Shown piece after piece: positions 1-8,499 of a stretch of DNA of 18,756 nucleotides (within the stretch, counting starts at the first letter, position 1; each line of letters begins with the position of its first letter). This stretch comes from Acidocella sp. GTDB taxonomy: Bacteria > Pseudomonadota > Alphaproteobacteria > Acetobacterales > Acetobacteraceae. The position numbers and the translations under genes were made by a program. The notes below the pieces were generated by a model that did not search any database, had not been told where the DNA came from, and saw only the letters and a program-made list of their open reading frames with translations. The stretch spans positions 1-18,756 of the forward strand of contig JAQNCU010000011.1 of assembly GCA_029077775.1 (NCBI GenBank). Reading direction: 5' to 3'.

Positions 1-21
1 TTGTTATGCCGGTGCCGGGCT

Positions 22-89
22 TCTGGAACCCCAATGGCCCAGATTAATAAAGTTTTTTTGCTTCTTTTTGTTCACAAAAAGAAGCGCTT
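22..89 (+). repeat. Intergenic hairpin repeat, copy 1 (partial or divergent)
   Basis: AT-rich intergenic sequence beyond the 3' end of the thioesterase gene. It contains a small inverted repeat TCTGG (22-26) / CCAGA (39-43). Then come, in order, TTA, AAAG, a run of seven T, CTTTTTGTTC, ACAAAAAGAAG and CGCTT. The same ordered modules occur at 10779-10830, with CCCAGA-GTTA, AAAAGC, TTTTTTG, CTTTTTCTTC, GACAAAAGAAG and GGGCTT, so I read this as a member of the same family. The left part does not match the other copies well; it may be diverged or lie outside the window. Confidence 0.6.
60..85 (-). terminator. Perfect 12-bp-arm hairpin after the thioesterase gene
   Basis: The arms GCTTCTTTTTGT (60-71) and ACAAAAAGAAGC (74-85) are perfect complements around a 2-nt centre (72-73). 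The hairpin starts 22 nt beyond the TAG stop of the minus-strand operon. On the transcript it is followed by an A-run rather than a U-run, so it is not a classical intrinsic terminator; a role as 3'-end stabiliser or bidirectional stop is inferred from position only. Confidence 0.45.
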
Positions 90-106
90 GCTGCTCGCCT
101 TTAACC

Positions 107-457
107 CTACCCCCGCACCGCGCGCGGTTTGCCCTCCTCGTCGATGGCGACGAAGGTGAACAGGGCGCGGGTGACCCGGTGTTCCTCCGCGCCGATCCGT
201 GCGCGCCGCCAGGCTTCCACCGCGATTTTCATCGAGGTTCGGCCTGTGCTGTCCAGCGTGCAATACACGCTCACCTCATCGCCGATTTTCACCGGGCGCA
301 AAAAACTCATCGCATCGACCGAGACGGTCACGCAGCGACCGGCCGAGACGCGCGCCGCGAGGTTCCCTGCTGCCAAATCCATCTGGCTCATCAGCCAGCC
401 ACCAAAAATATCGCCATTGGCGTTGCTGTCGGCGGGCATGGCAATGGCGCGGATCAT
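107..457 (-). CDS. yciA: Acyl-CoA thioesterase, YciA-like hotdog protein
   Basis: Hydrolyses acyl-CoA thioesters to free acid and CoA in the cytoplasm. The 116-residue product begins with the family signature AMPADSNANGDIFGGW (about residues 6-21), followed by LMSQMD. Asp27 in that segment corresponds to the catalytic Asp44 of Haemophilus influenzae YciA. FLRPVKIGD (52-60) and FTFVAIDEEGKPRA (100-113) also match the family. It is the last gene of the operon and ends in TAG. The first in-frame ATG (457) lies 48 nt beyond the trxA stop with no clear ribosome site. Similarity to E. coli YciA seems to continue a few residues upstream, and the only upstream candidate is a CTG at 508-506 overlapping the trxA stop. 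The family call is firm; the start is not. Confidence 0.88.
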   Translation of the reverse strand: MIRAIAMPADSNANGDIFGGWLMSQMDLAAGNLAARVSAGRCVTVSVDAMSFLRPVKIGDEVSVYCTLDSTGRTSMKIAVEAWRRARIGAEEHRVTRALFTFVAIDEEGKPRAVRG

Positions 458-504
458 CGGCGTGCCCGCCGGGGGCTGTTCCTCCGCCCCTTGCGCAGGG
501 TCGT

Positions 505-822
505 TCAGAGGCTTTTCTCGATCCAGGCTTTCAGCGCGGATTTCGGCGCGGCGCCAACCTGGGTCGCGGCGGGTTTGCCGTCTTTGAACAAGATCAGGGT
601 GGGGATGCCGCGCACCCCAAACTGGGTTGGCGTCATCGGGTTCTCGTCGATGTTCACCTTCACGATTTCGAGCTTGCCTGCGAACTCCGCGCCCAGTTCT
701 TCGAGCGAAGGGGCGATCGCCCGGCACGGCCCGCACCATTCGGCCCAAAAATCGACCAGCACGGGGGTGTTGGATTTCAGCACATCGAGGTCGAAGCTCT
801 CGTCGGTTACAGCCTGGCTCAT
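505..822 (-). CDS. trxA: Thioredoxin
   Basis: Small cytoplasmic dithiol oxidoreductase that reduces protein disulfides using electrons from thioredoxin reductase. The 105-residue length is normal for the family. The active site is WCGPC with Cys30 and Cys33, preceded by the VLVDFWAEW strand. The cis-proline is Pro74 in GIPT, and LFKDG follows. A ribosome site AGGAAA precedes the ATG by about 6 nt. The gene sits 52 nt downstream of addA, the usual alphaproteobacterial position, and its stop almost touches the thioesterase gene. It could be cotranscribed with addBA or have its own promoter in the 52-nt gap; nothing decisive is visible. Confidence 0.97.
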   Translation of the reverse strand: MSQAVTDESFDLDVLKSNTPVLVDFWAEWCGPCRAIAPSLEELGAEFAGKLEIVKVNIDENPMTPTQFGVRGIPTLILFKDGKPAATQVGAAPKSALKAWIEKSL

Positions 823-874
823 AATGAATTTCCTATGTCAGTTGCCTATTACATGGCTTTGAAACGATGCGGGA

Positions 875-3800
875 TCAAGCCGGGGCGTGCACGGCCAAAG
901 CGGCCTCGGGCACCATCATGGCGTGCCCGGTCTCGGTCCAGATCAGCACGCAGCGCACCGCACGGTCGGGGTAGATCTGCCGCAGCACGGCCTGATAGGC
1001 CGATAATTGCCCCAAATAGGCGGGCGGAATGGCCGCGGCACTGTCGGGCGGGCGGCGGTCTGTCTTGTAATCGGCGATGATCACTTCCGTGTCGGTCACC
1101 ACCAAGCGGTCTACCAGCCCGCCGATTTCCACATCCCCCACCACCCCGGCCAGGGGTGTTTCGGCCCGGCTGCCCGGCCCGAACAAGGCCGCCAGCGATG
1201 GGTCGCCCAACACCGCCAGCACGGCATTTATGATGCGCTCCTCCTGCCCGGCGAGATCCGCAAGCCCGTTAAGATAGCGTAAGCCCGCCGCCCGCTGCGC
1301 CGCCGCCGGCAGGTCGGGGAGATGTTGCAGCAGCGCATGGATCGCCCGCCCGCGCGCCATCGCCGCCGCCCGCATTGCCCGCCCGCCGCCCTGTCCATTT
1401 GGCTGGCTGGGGGCAAGCGGGCTGGCCGCGATGGCGCTTAGCTGCGCATCCTCGGCGCTGCGGCTGGGGACAAGTCGCTCCGGCTTTGTCTGTTCACGCG
1501 CGGGGGGCAGCATCTGCCAATTTGGCGCGGCACCCGCCCAGCCGGGCAGGGCAGCGGCGGCGCGCGGTGCGCGGTTGGATTGTTTATCCGGCGGCGCGCT
1601 CTGTGCAGTATCCAGGCGCAGCCGCCTTGCGGCATCGCTGGTCGTGGTTTCCAGCCGCGCGAACCCGGCGCGCACCGCCTCATACCAGCACGCCGAGGGT
1701 AACGATTTTTTGGGTTGTGCGCCGCAGATGATCAACTCATCCTCCGCCCTGGTGAGCGCCACATAGAGCAGCCGGTTATGTTCCTGCGCCTGCGCCGCCA
1801 CAGACTGGCCAGCGGCACGGGCCAGGGCCGTGCTGCGCAACGGCACGCGCGGGCAGAATACCGGCAGGGTGATCTCCGGCGCGCCCGGCGGGGTGAGCCA
1901 GAACAGATTTTCCTTTTGCGCCTGGGTCGGCAGCCTCGTGGTGTCGGGCAGAATGACGATCGGTGCCTGCAACCCCTTGGCACCGTGTACGGTCATGATC
2001 CGCACCATATCACCGCCGGATTCAGCCTCCCGCTTCACCTGCGCGCCCGCAACCCGCATCTGGTGCACGAAATTCTGTAGCGCGCCGGGCTCGCGCTTTG
2101 AAAAATTCAACGCCTCGCTGAGCAATTCATCGATCGGCTCAGCCGCCTCCGGCCCCAGCCTGGCCAGCAGGCGGTGGCGGCCACCCAGGCTGCCCAGCGC
2201 CTCGCTGAGCAGCGCGAACGGCGTCAAAAAATCCGCCCGGCTGCGCAATGCCTCGAAAAACCCCTTTGCCGCCGCCCAATCCGGGCGCTCAGCGCCGCGC
2301 CGGTACAGGCTGGCGACGAGTGACCCGCGCCGCCCCAGCGCCAGGTCCATCAGGCTGTCATCGCTGAGACCGCCCAAAGGTGAGACGAGGAACTGGCCGA
2401 AGGCCAGATCATCCTCGGGCAACAACAGCGCGTCGCACAGCGCCAGCAAATCGCTCACCGCCATCTGGGCAGGCAGAACCATCCGGTCCAGCCCGGCGAT
2501 GGGGATATTCAGCGCCTTGCATTCACGCGTGATCGCGCCGACCAGCGGTTCGCGGTTGCGCACGAGAATTAAAAAATCCCCGGGGCTGACCGCGCGGCCC
2601 CGGCTGGGCAGGGTTTCCCCCGCATCCAGCCGCCCGCGAATATCCGTGGCGATGGCGCGCGCCAATATGGTGGCGGCCGAGGGTGCGGTGTCATAATGCG
2701 CGCTGACCTGCCACGGGGCGAGTTCGGGTGCCGGCATCGCCTCGGTCAGCGGCCACAGGCTCACGCGCCCGGCCTGGCCCGCGCGGCTCACGCCGTGGCG
2801 CAAAATCTCGTCACCGTGGCAGACACCGTTGCGCGCTGGCCCTGCTGCGAACACCGCATCGACCAGCGCCAGCACGGGTGCGGTGGAGCGAAACGAGACC
2901 GAAAGCGCGCCATCCACCCAGGGCACCAGGGCGGCCTGCGCCTTGTCACGGAATTGCGCGCGAAACCGCGCGAAACTGCCAAGATCGGCCCCCTGGAATG
3001 AGTAGATGGATTGCTTGGCATCGCCCACCGCGAAAATCGTGCGCGGGCCTGCCTGGTTGTCCGCGCGCGTGCCGTGCCCCGCGAAAAATTCGGCGGCGAT
3101 GGCCTGCACGATCTCCCATTGCGCGGGGGCGGTGTCCTGCACCTCGTCCAGCAACAGATGCTCGATCCCGCCATCGAGCTTGTAGAGAACCCAGGCCGCA
3201 CCTGGATCTTGGAACAGCGCGCCGGTGCGGGTGATGAGATCGCCATAGCCCAGCCGCGCCATGCGCTGCTTCTCAATGGCGTCATATTGCATGATCGGCG
3301 CGCCGAGCGCCAACAGGGCGGCATTCAGCGCGGCCAACCGGGCGGCGCGCAACTGGTCCTGAACCAGCGTGATCCGCGCAACCTCCTGGGCGAAAACGGC
3401 CTGAATGGCAGGTGCGGCGGCAGCCAGTTTGGCCCCGAAAAACCTCTTCGTCTCGCGCGGTTTGCCCCGACCTTTTTCAGTGAAATAGATCTCCACCCAG
3501 TCCGGCCAACACGCGGCGCGGCCCGCAACATCAAGACCGAGCCATCCCAGCGCAATGGCGGCCTGCGTGCTGCCTGATTTGTTGCCCATCTGGGCGATCT
3601 GCCGCCAGGCGTTGCGCAGCGCGTCCTCATCCGGCAGGTCAGCCACCGCCGCCGCCAGCAGGGCGTTTGCATCATCGGTCGCCACGCCCAGGGCCGCGCG
3701 CTGCAGGGCGGTGATGGCGCCGTGGCTCAAACCCTCCGGCCAGGGCACTGGGATTGATGCCAATTTGGCCGTCAGTGCGGCGAAATCCTGCTCGTTGGTC

Positions 3801-4333
3801 TCCGCCGCCAGGGCGAAAACCGGGCCGCGCAACTGCGCATCGGCAAGCACACGCTCACGCGCCTCACGCAGCCGGGCTCCGGCCTCGACATCGTCGGCGA
3901 TCTCAAAATGCGGGGAGAGATTGGCCTCCAGCGGAAAGCGCCGCAGCAGCGACTGGCAAAAGGCGTGGATCGTCTCGATCCGCATGCCGCCCGGCAGGTC
4001 CAGCACATCGGCGAAAAGCTGGCGGGCGCGGGATTTTGTGGTCTCGTTGATGGGCATGTCGAGCGCGCGCAGCGCCGCCACCAGACTTTGCTCGTCCATC
4101 ACCACCCAGCCGCCCAGCCTGTCATTCAACCGGATCATCATCTCGGCGGCGGCGGCCCTGGTATAGGTCAGGCAAAGTATTTTCTGCGGGGCCGTGCCGG
4201 TCAGCATCAGGCGCAACAGCCTGTCGGTCAGCAGCTTGGTCTTGCCCGACCCGGCCGAGGCCGAAACAAAGGCGCACACCGCCGGGTTTGATGCCGCCCG
4301 TTGCTGGGCATCTGCCAGATCAATCGCCGTCAT
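875..4333 (-). CDS. addA: Double-strand break repair helicase AddA
   Basis: ATP-dependent 3'-5' helicase and nuclease subunit of AddAB, which resects double-strand ends for RecA-dependent recombination (the RecBCD equivalent). At 1152 residues it is full length. UvrD/Rep-type motifs appear in order: Walker A SASAGSGKT (24-32), TYTRAA (56-61), DEVQD (396-400), GDAKQSIYSFQGAD (437-450), SFRSTAP (480-486), TVHGAKGLQ (781-789) and LYVALTRAEDE (856-866). A C-terminal PD-(D/E)XK nuclease follows, with GLVDRL (Asp1074), IADYKTD (Asp1088, Lys1090) and GQLSAY (Gln1109). An open upstream extension exists, but the ATG at 4333 gives the family N-terminus (MTAIDLADAQ) and a 14-nt overlap with addB, indicating translational coupling. 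All helicase and nuclease residues look intact. Confidence 0.97.
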   Translation of the reverse strand: MTAIDLADAQQRAASNPAVCAFVSASAGSGKTKLLTDRLLRLMLTGTAPQKILCLTYTRAAAAEMMIRLNDRLGGWVVMDEQSLVAALRALDMPINETTKSRARQLFADVLDLPGGMRIETIHAFCQSLLRRFPLEANLSPHFEIADDVEAGARLREARERVLADAQLRGPVFALAAETNEQDFAALTAKLASIPVPWPEGLSHGAITALQRAALGVATDDANALLAAAVADLPDEDALRNAWRQIAQMGNKSGSTQAAIALGWLGLDVAGRAACWPDWVEIYFTEKGRGKPRETKRFFGAKLAAAAPAIQAVFAQEVARITLVQDQLRAARLAALNAALLALGAPIMQYDAIEKQRMARLGYGDLITRTGALFQDPGAAWVLYKLDGGIEHLLLDEVQDTAPAQWEIVQAIAAEFFAGHGTRADNQAGPRTIFAVGDAKQSIYSFQGADLGSFARFRAQFRDKAQAALVPWVDGALSVSFRSTAPVLALVDAVFAAGPARNGVCHGDEILRHGVSRAGQAGRVSLWPLTEAMPAPELAPWQVSAHYDTAPSAATILARAIATDIRGRLDAGETLPSRGRAVSPGDFLILVRNREPLVGAITRECKALNIPIAGLDRMVLPAQMAVSDLLALCDALLLPEDDLAFGQFLVSPLGGLSDDSLMDLALGRRGSLVASLYRRGAERPDWAAAKGFFEALRSRADFLTPFALLSEALGSLGGRHRLLARLGPEAAEPIDELLSEALNFSKREPGALQNFVHQMRVAGAQVKREAESGGDMVRIMTVHGAKGLQAPIVILPDTTRLPTQAQKENLFWLTPPGAPEITLPVFCPRVPLRSTALARAAGQSVAAQAQEHNRLLYVALTRAEDELIICGAQPKKSLPSACWYEAVRAGFARLETTTSDAARRLRLDTAQSAPPDKQSNRAPRAAAALPGWAGAAPNWQMLPPAREQTKPERLVPSRSAEDAQLSAIAASPLAPSQPNGQGGGRAMRAAAMARGRAIHALLQHLPDLPAAAQRAAGLRYLNGLADLAGQEERIINAVLAVLGDPSLAALFGPGSRAETPLAGVVGDVEIGGLVDRLVVTDTEVIIADYKTDRRPPDSAAAIPPAYLGQLSAYQAVLRQIYPDRAVRCVLIWTETGHAMMVPEAALAVHAPA

Positions 4334-7268
4334 CGGCGGCCTCTCCCGACCATTCGGCCTTGCGCGAGAGCCCGGCATAATCGTCGAATTTATTAACTCG
4401 GCCAGGGTGCGGGCTGGCCAGAAAAGCGGTGTCAGATTTGGCGAAATGCGCAAACAGGCTGGGCAGAGCGGTGGCTGCCCGGGCGATGATCTCTGCCAGC
4501 GTGTCGGGCGGTTTCGGGTCGATGGATTTTTCCTCTCCGGCCTGGTGCCGCCCGGAGAGCCGCCAATAGGTCAGCTCAGCCACCGGGCCTGTGAACCCCG
4601 CACCAAAGCAGCCCGCCGCCGCCATCACCGCCTCCAGCGGCAATTGCGGGGCGGTTCCCGCCAGCACGTCCTTCACGGCGGGGACGGTGCCGGATTTATA
4701 ATCAATGATACAAAGCCCGTCATCGGCCCGCCGCTCGATCCGATCGGCGCGCCCGGTCATGGTGAAGCCGCCCGGCAGGCTGAATTTGCCCGCACATTCC
4801 AGCGCCATGGCCCGGGGCAGGCCATGTGCGATGCGGCGCGCGGTCTCAGCCTCGATCACCCAGGCGGCGATCCGCGCCAATCGTGCCTCCCACCAGCCCT
4901 CAAGGGCGGCGCGCGGGCGGGCCTCGCGCATCGCGACATGCAGGGCAGTGGTCAGACGGTGCGTTTCATCCAGCGCACCGGCATCCGGCGAAGCGGCATT
5001 GGTGGGCGTGCTGAAAAACCGCTCCAGCCCGGTATGGATGATGCTGCCGAATAGGCTCTGGTCGCTCTCCTCGTCCAGCCCGTCCAGCGCGCGGATGCCC
5101 AAAATTTTGCGGGCATAAACGGCGTAGGGGTCGGCCATCAGGGTGGCGATGTCTGAAATGCTGAGGCTGGTCGGGCGGGCGCTGGCGGGTGGGCGCGGGT
5201 GCGGTCGTGGGCGGCGTTCTATCTGCGCGGGCTGGTCAAGCTGCGCCGCCCAGGAGACGGCATCATGTGCGGGCAAAGCCAAAGCCGCGCCCTTCAACAT
5301 CGCCTCCAGCCGGGTGATCCAGCGCGCGGGCACGGCGGGTGCCCTGTCCCGCCGCGCCGTGGTGGCAAGAATGACTTCCGGGCAGGCACAGGCGAGTGCA
5401 AAAAACGCGTGCGCGGCTTCACCGATCGCGCATTCGGGCGATGGCAGCCCGGCCGCCGCGCGCATCGGGCGGCTGAGCCAGGGGCCAGGGTCGGCGGCGG
5501 CGGGCCACACGCCCTCCACCAGCCCACCCAGCACCGCGACATCGACGCTTTGCAGTGCCGCCTCCTGGATGCCCCAGATGGCGATGCGCGGATGCCCATC
5601 GCGGGCGCGCGGGCGGCGGACCACCGCGAAGCTGAGCAGCGCGTCCAGCAAATCAGGCATATCAGCGGCAGCGATGTCGTCCATATCCGCCAACGCCGCC
5701 AGCGCCTCGCGCAGTAAATCCGAGAGCCCGCCACCGGCCTCGCCGGCCCATAATATCGCCGCCCCCGGCTGGTCCGGCGTGGCGCATAGCGCCTCGGCCA
5801 CACCCAGCAACGCGGCCAGCGCCGTGGCGGGGGACATTTCCAGTGGCATAATGGCAGGGCGAAGCATCGCCTCCAGCCGGTCGAGAAAAGTCATCGCGGC
5901 AGCGTCGGTTTGGGCAGCCAGCCGGTATTTGATGCCATCGAACCCCGGTGCCGGGCGCGCGCCGCGCAGCGCATGGCGCTCCAGCGCGCGGGCCTGTTCC
6001 CGGCACATCGCGGGCGGCAGCCCGGCGGCGGTGAGCGGATGTTTCAGCAGCGCCAGCAAAGGCAGCGGCGCGAAATCACTGGCAATGGCGCGCGCCAGCA
6101 GGCGCAGCAGCGTGGCGGGCGGGGTTTGTTCCAGCTTTTCGCCCGCGCTGTCATCGGCGGTGATTCCGAAGCGTTTGAGCGCGGCGGCGACGCGCTGTGC
6201 GAGGTCGCGGTCCGGGGTGATGAAGGCTGCCGTCCGCCCCGGTATTTCCAGCGTGTCGCGCAGGACCATGGCGATGGACAATGCGCCATCGGCCTCGTCC
6301 CGCGCCACGATGCGGCTGATGCCTGTGATGTCGAGTACCAAAGGGGTTTGCCAGGCGCTGAGGCTGGCCGCCGGGAGCAATGCCCGCGACAGCAGATCGC
6401 GGCGCGGGGCGTTGCTGCCTTGCGCGATGTTCATGACATCAGCGCGTCCCGCGCCCAATGCCGCGAGCAGCCGGGCAATGCCCGCCTGGGGGTGGCCATC
6501 CTCCAGCGCCGCCCAGGCGGCATCGTCCATCCCGGCATCATAGCCCGGCAGCAGCAGCCAGCCGCGCGGCAGGCTGGCGATAACCCGCGCCAGCCGGGTG
6601 AGGGCCGGGTTCGCGGAGCTCGCCACCAGCCAGACCCGGTGGTCCGGCGGGGCATTGGCCCAAGCCTGGCCTTGCGCGTCGATCAGCGCGATCTGGCGGC
6701 GGGCCGGGTTCATCATGCCCTCGGCCGCCAAAATTTCAGGCCATTGCACGGTGAGGATTTTTAAAAATTCCAGCGTGACCTGCCAATGTTCGGCAAGCTC
6801 AGCGCCGACCAGCCCGGGCAGCGCGGTGCCGAGGTCGATCTCGGCGTAATCCGCCTCGTCGAGCAGGTTCGCGAGATCGGCGGCCAGCGCCCAGGCGGCG
6901 GGCAGCCGGGCGGGCGCGCCATGCGCCCCCTTCAGCGCCAGGATCAGCCGCGCCAATATCGCCTGGCGGCGCAGCACCGGGATAGCGGGCGGCAAAGCCA
7001 GCCCGTCGGCGATGTTCAGCCCCGGCTCGTCGATCGCGCCCAGCGCGATGATGCGCGGCAGCAGCAAAGCCTGCCCGCCTGACGCCGCCAGGAAGGCACC
7101 GGCCAGCGCCTGCGCGGCGCGGCGGCTGGGCAGGATGAGCAGACCCTCGGCACTCTGGCCAATTTCGGGCGTGGCTTCGGCCAGCCAGGCCTGGGCGAGG
7201 GCAGGCAGATACGCATCCTGTGCCGCGAAGGCCGCGATATGCGGTGCTTTGCCCGGCGACATCATCAT
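4320..7268 (-). CDS. addB: Double-strand break repair protein AddB (alphaproteobacterial type)
   Basis: Second subunit of the AddAB helicase-nuclease; its inactive helicase-like part serves in Chi recognition and its C-terminal nuclease cuts the other strand. The 982 residues include an N-terminal LLILPSRRAA segment (43-52) without a Walker A motif, as in the alphaproteobacterial subfamily. GGLVEGVWP lies at 581-589. The C-terminal nuclease has GSIIHTGLERF (741-751), GRADRIE (839-845) and IIDYKSG (854-860) with Asp842, Asp856 and Lys858, then QLPLEA (875-880). The end FDDYAGLSRKAEWS (961-974) is typical. I find no clustered C-terminal cysteines, so the iron-sulfur site of Bacillus AddB is absent. 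The ATG at 7268 overlaps the murU TGA as ATGA, and two further ATGs follow directly (7265, 7262). Confidence 0.95.
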   Translation of the reverse strand: MMMSPGKAPHIAAFAAQDAYLPALAQAWLAEATPEIGQSAEGLLILPSRRAAQALAGAFLAASGGQALLLPRIIALGAIDEPGLNIADGLALPPAIPVLRRQAILARLILALKGAHGAPARLPAAWALAADLANLLDEADYAEIDLGTALPGLVGAELAEHWQVTLEFLKILTVQWPEILAAEGMMNPARRQIALIDAQGQAWANAPPDHRVWLVASSANPALTRLARVIASLPRGWLLLPGYDAGMDDAAWAALEDGHPQAGIARLLAALGAGRADVMNIAQGSNAPRRDLLSRALLPAASLSAWQTPLVLDITGISRIVARDEADGALSIAMVLRDTLEIPGRTAAFITPDRDLAQRVAAALKRFGITADDSAGEKLEQTPPATLLRLLARAIASDFAPLPLLALLKHPLTAAGLPPAMCREQARALERHALRGARPAPGFDGIKYRLAAQTDAAAMTFLDRLEAMLRPAIMPLEMSPATALAALLGVAEALCATPDQPGAAILWAGEAGGGLSDLLREALAALADMDDIAAADMPDLLDALLSFAVVRRPRARDGHPRIAIWGIQEAALQSVDVAVLGGLVEGVWPAAADPGPWLSRPMRAAAGLPSPECAIGEAAHAFFALACACPEVILATTARRDRAPAVPARWITRLEAMLKGAALALPAHDAVSWAAQLDQPAQIERRPRPHPRPPASARPTSLSISDIATLMADPYAVYARKILGIRALDGLDEESDQSLFGSIIHTGLERFFSTPTNAASPDAGALDETHRLTTALHVAMREARPRAALEGWWEARLARIAAWVIEAETARRIAHGLPRAMALECAGKFSLPGGFTMTGRADRIERRADDGLCIIDYKSGTVPAVKDVLAGTAPQLPLEAVMAAAGCFGAGFTGPVAELTYWRLSGRHQAGEEKSIDPKPPDTLAEIIARAATALPSLFAHFAKSDTAFLASPHPGRVNKFDDYAGLSRKAEWSGEAADDGD

Positions 7269-7990
7269 GTGCTGTTGCCGACTTCACGCGCGGCGAGTGC
7301 TGCCTCGGCACTGGCCAGATCATCCGGGGTCGAGAGATGGAACCATACGCCATCATGCACCATGGCCCCCAGTCGCCCGGCGGCCAGAGACCGGTCCCAC
7401 AGCAGGTTCATGCTGAACGGCGGCGCGGGGGCACCGGCCAGCGCAGCCAGGGTGGTGATCTGCACGCCCGCGAACAGATAGGGGGCGACATCACGCTCCC
7501 GCCGCCGGACCAGCCCTTCGCCGCGTGGCCAGAGAAAATCCCCGCGCCCGGTATCGGCCACCGCGCCCGCCGCGCGGGCCAGCAGCAAGATGGTGTCCTC
7601 GCGCGCCGGATCGAACGCGCGCGAGAGCCGGGCCAGCGTGTCGGACGGGCCATCGACCCAGAAACTATCGCCATTGAGGATAAAGAACGGCGTGGGCGGC
7701 AACAGGTTTTGCGCCGCCATCGCGCCCACCGCGCCGCCCGTGCCGCGCAATTCGGGCTCGGTGACCAGCGTGATGTCGGGTTGCGCGGCGCAGAATGAAG
7801 CCATCTGCCCGGCCAGATGATGCGCATTGACAATCACCCGCCGCACGCCGGATTGGCGCAGCCGGGTCAGCACATGCTGCAAAATCGGTTGCCCGGCGAG
7901 CATCAGCAGCGGCTTGGGGCAGTCGAGCGTGAGCGGGCGCATCCGCATCCCCAGCCCCGCGCCCAAAATCACCGCCGTATCAGGATGCAT
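7265..7990 (-). CDS. murU: Sugar-phosphate nucleotidyltransferase, MurU-like
   Basis: Cytoplasmic nucleotidyltransferase of 241 residues. The likely reaction is UTP plus N-acetylmuramate 1-phosphate to UDP-MurNAc, the last step of the MurNAc recycling route that bypasses MurA. Visible motifs are the nucleotide-binding GAGLGMRMRPLT (10-21), PKPLL (25-29), GTGGAV (83-88) and the metal-binding NGD (106-108). WFHLSTPDDL near the C-terminus resembles the WxxxGTPxxL of MurU. It overlaps tsaE by 11 nt upstream and addB by 4 nt downstream. In relatives the kinase gene amgK normally lies between tsaE and murU; here there is no room for it. Other sugar-1-phosphate nucleotidyltransferases share these motifs, so the MurU substrate rests mainly on gene order. 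Confidence 0.8.
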   Translation of the reverse strand: MHPDTAVILGAGLGMRMRPLTLDCPKPLLMLAGQPILQHVLTRLRQSGVRRVIVNAHHLAGQMASFCAAQPDITLVTEPELRGTGGAVGAMAAQNLLPPTPFFILNGDSFWVDGPSDTLARLSRAFDPAREDTILLLARAAGAVADTGRGDFLWPRGEGLVRRRERDVAPYLFAGVQITTLAALAGAPAPPFSMNLLWDRSLAAGRLGAMVHDGVWFHLSTPDDLASAEAALAAREVGNST

Positions 7991-8441
7991 CGAACCACCT
8001 ATCCTCGCCCTCCAGGGTTATTTCACGTCCCCCCGGAGTCGCATGAGAGGTCGCATGAGAGGTCGCATGAGAAAGGGTGATGCGGAGCGCCGATGCCGGG
8101 GTGAGCGCGCCCAGCCGGTCTGGCCATTCCACCAGCACAATGCCCGCCTGCGCCTCGTCCCAGCCCAGCTCCTCCAGGGCTTCGGGGCCGGTCAGCCGCC
8201 ACAGGTCGAAATGCCAGATGGCGGTGCCGGGGATGTCGTAATGCTGGACGAGGGTGAAACTGGGGCTCGGGATGATCAGCGCCATGTCTTGGGCCAGGGT
8301 GCGGATAAAGGCGCGCGCCAGGCTGGTTTTGCCCGCACCAAGCGGGCCTGAGAGCAGCAGAACGTCGCCCGCGCGCGCGCGTTTGGCCAAAGCGGCGCCC
8401 AGGGCTTCAGTGGCGTGCTCGTCAGGGGCGTATATGCGCAT
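7980..8441 (-). CDS. tsaE: tRNA t6A-modification ATPase TsaE
   Basis: P-loop ATPase that works with TsaB and TsaD to make N6-threonylcarbamoyladenosine at position 37 of ANN-decoding tRNAs. The 153-residue protein has Walker A GPLGAGKTS (32-40), SPSFTLVQ (59-66), HFDLWRL (77-83), EELGWDEA and VEWPDRLG (104-111), all TsaE hallmarks. A strong ribosome site (AAAGGAG) ends 2 nt before the ATG. Near the C-terminus, residues 124-135 read SHAT three times, encoded by a 12-bp tandem repeat; this sits outside the conserved core, so function is probably kept. It is the first gene of the minus-strand operon, divergent from the reductase gene. Confidence 0.95.
   Translation of the reverse strand: MRIYAPDEHATEALGAALAKRARAGDVLLLSGPLGAGKTSLARAFIRTLAQDMALIIPSPSFTLVQHYDIPGTAIWHFDLWRLTGPEALEELGWDEAQAGIVLVEWPDRLGALTPASALRITLSHATSHATSHATPGGREITLEGEDRWFDAS
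8038..8073 (-). repeat. 12-bp tandem repeat x3 inside tsaE
   Basis: The plus-strand unit GTCGCATGAGAG occurs at 8038-8049 and 8050-8061, with a third copy at 8062-8073 differing only in its last base. On the coding strand it encodes Ser-His-Ala-Thr three times. The unit is a multiple of three, so copy-number change keeps the frame. Confidence 0.9.
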
Positions 8442-8499
8442 GGCTCCTTTTTACGGCTTGCGCTTGATTGTGGAAGGGCGCTGCGGCAAAGCCGAGGCC

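Noticed and set aside
199..1080. Long plus-strand open frames opposite the thioesterase, trxA, addA, addB and polA
   Set aside because: They are Arg/Ala/Pro-rich shadows of high-GC genes on the other strand, without recognisable domains.
4334..4453. 40-residue N-terminal extension of AddA
   Set aside because: It lies inside the addB coding sequence and does not resemble AddA; ATG 4333 gives the usual N-terminus and a typical short overlap.
8440..8499. Upstream ATG for the ferredoxin-NADP reductase, sharing CATG with the tsaE start
   Set aside because: It would add 20 residues with no resemblance to the family, and the FAD motif is correctly spaced from ATG 8500.
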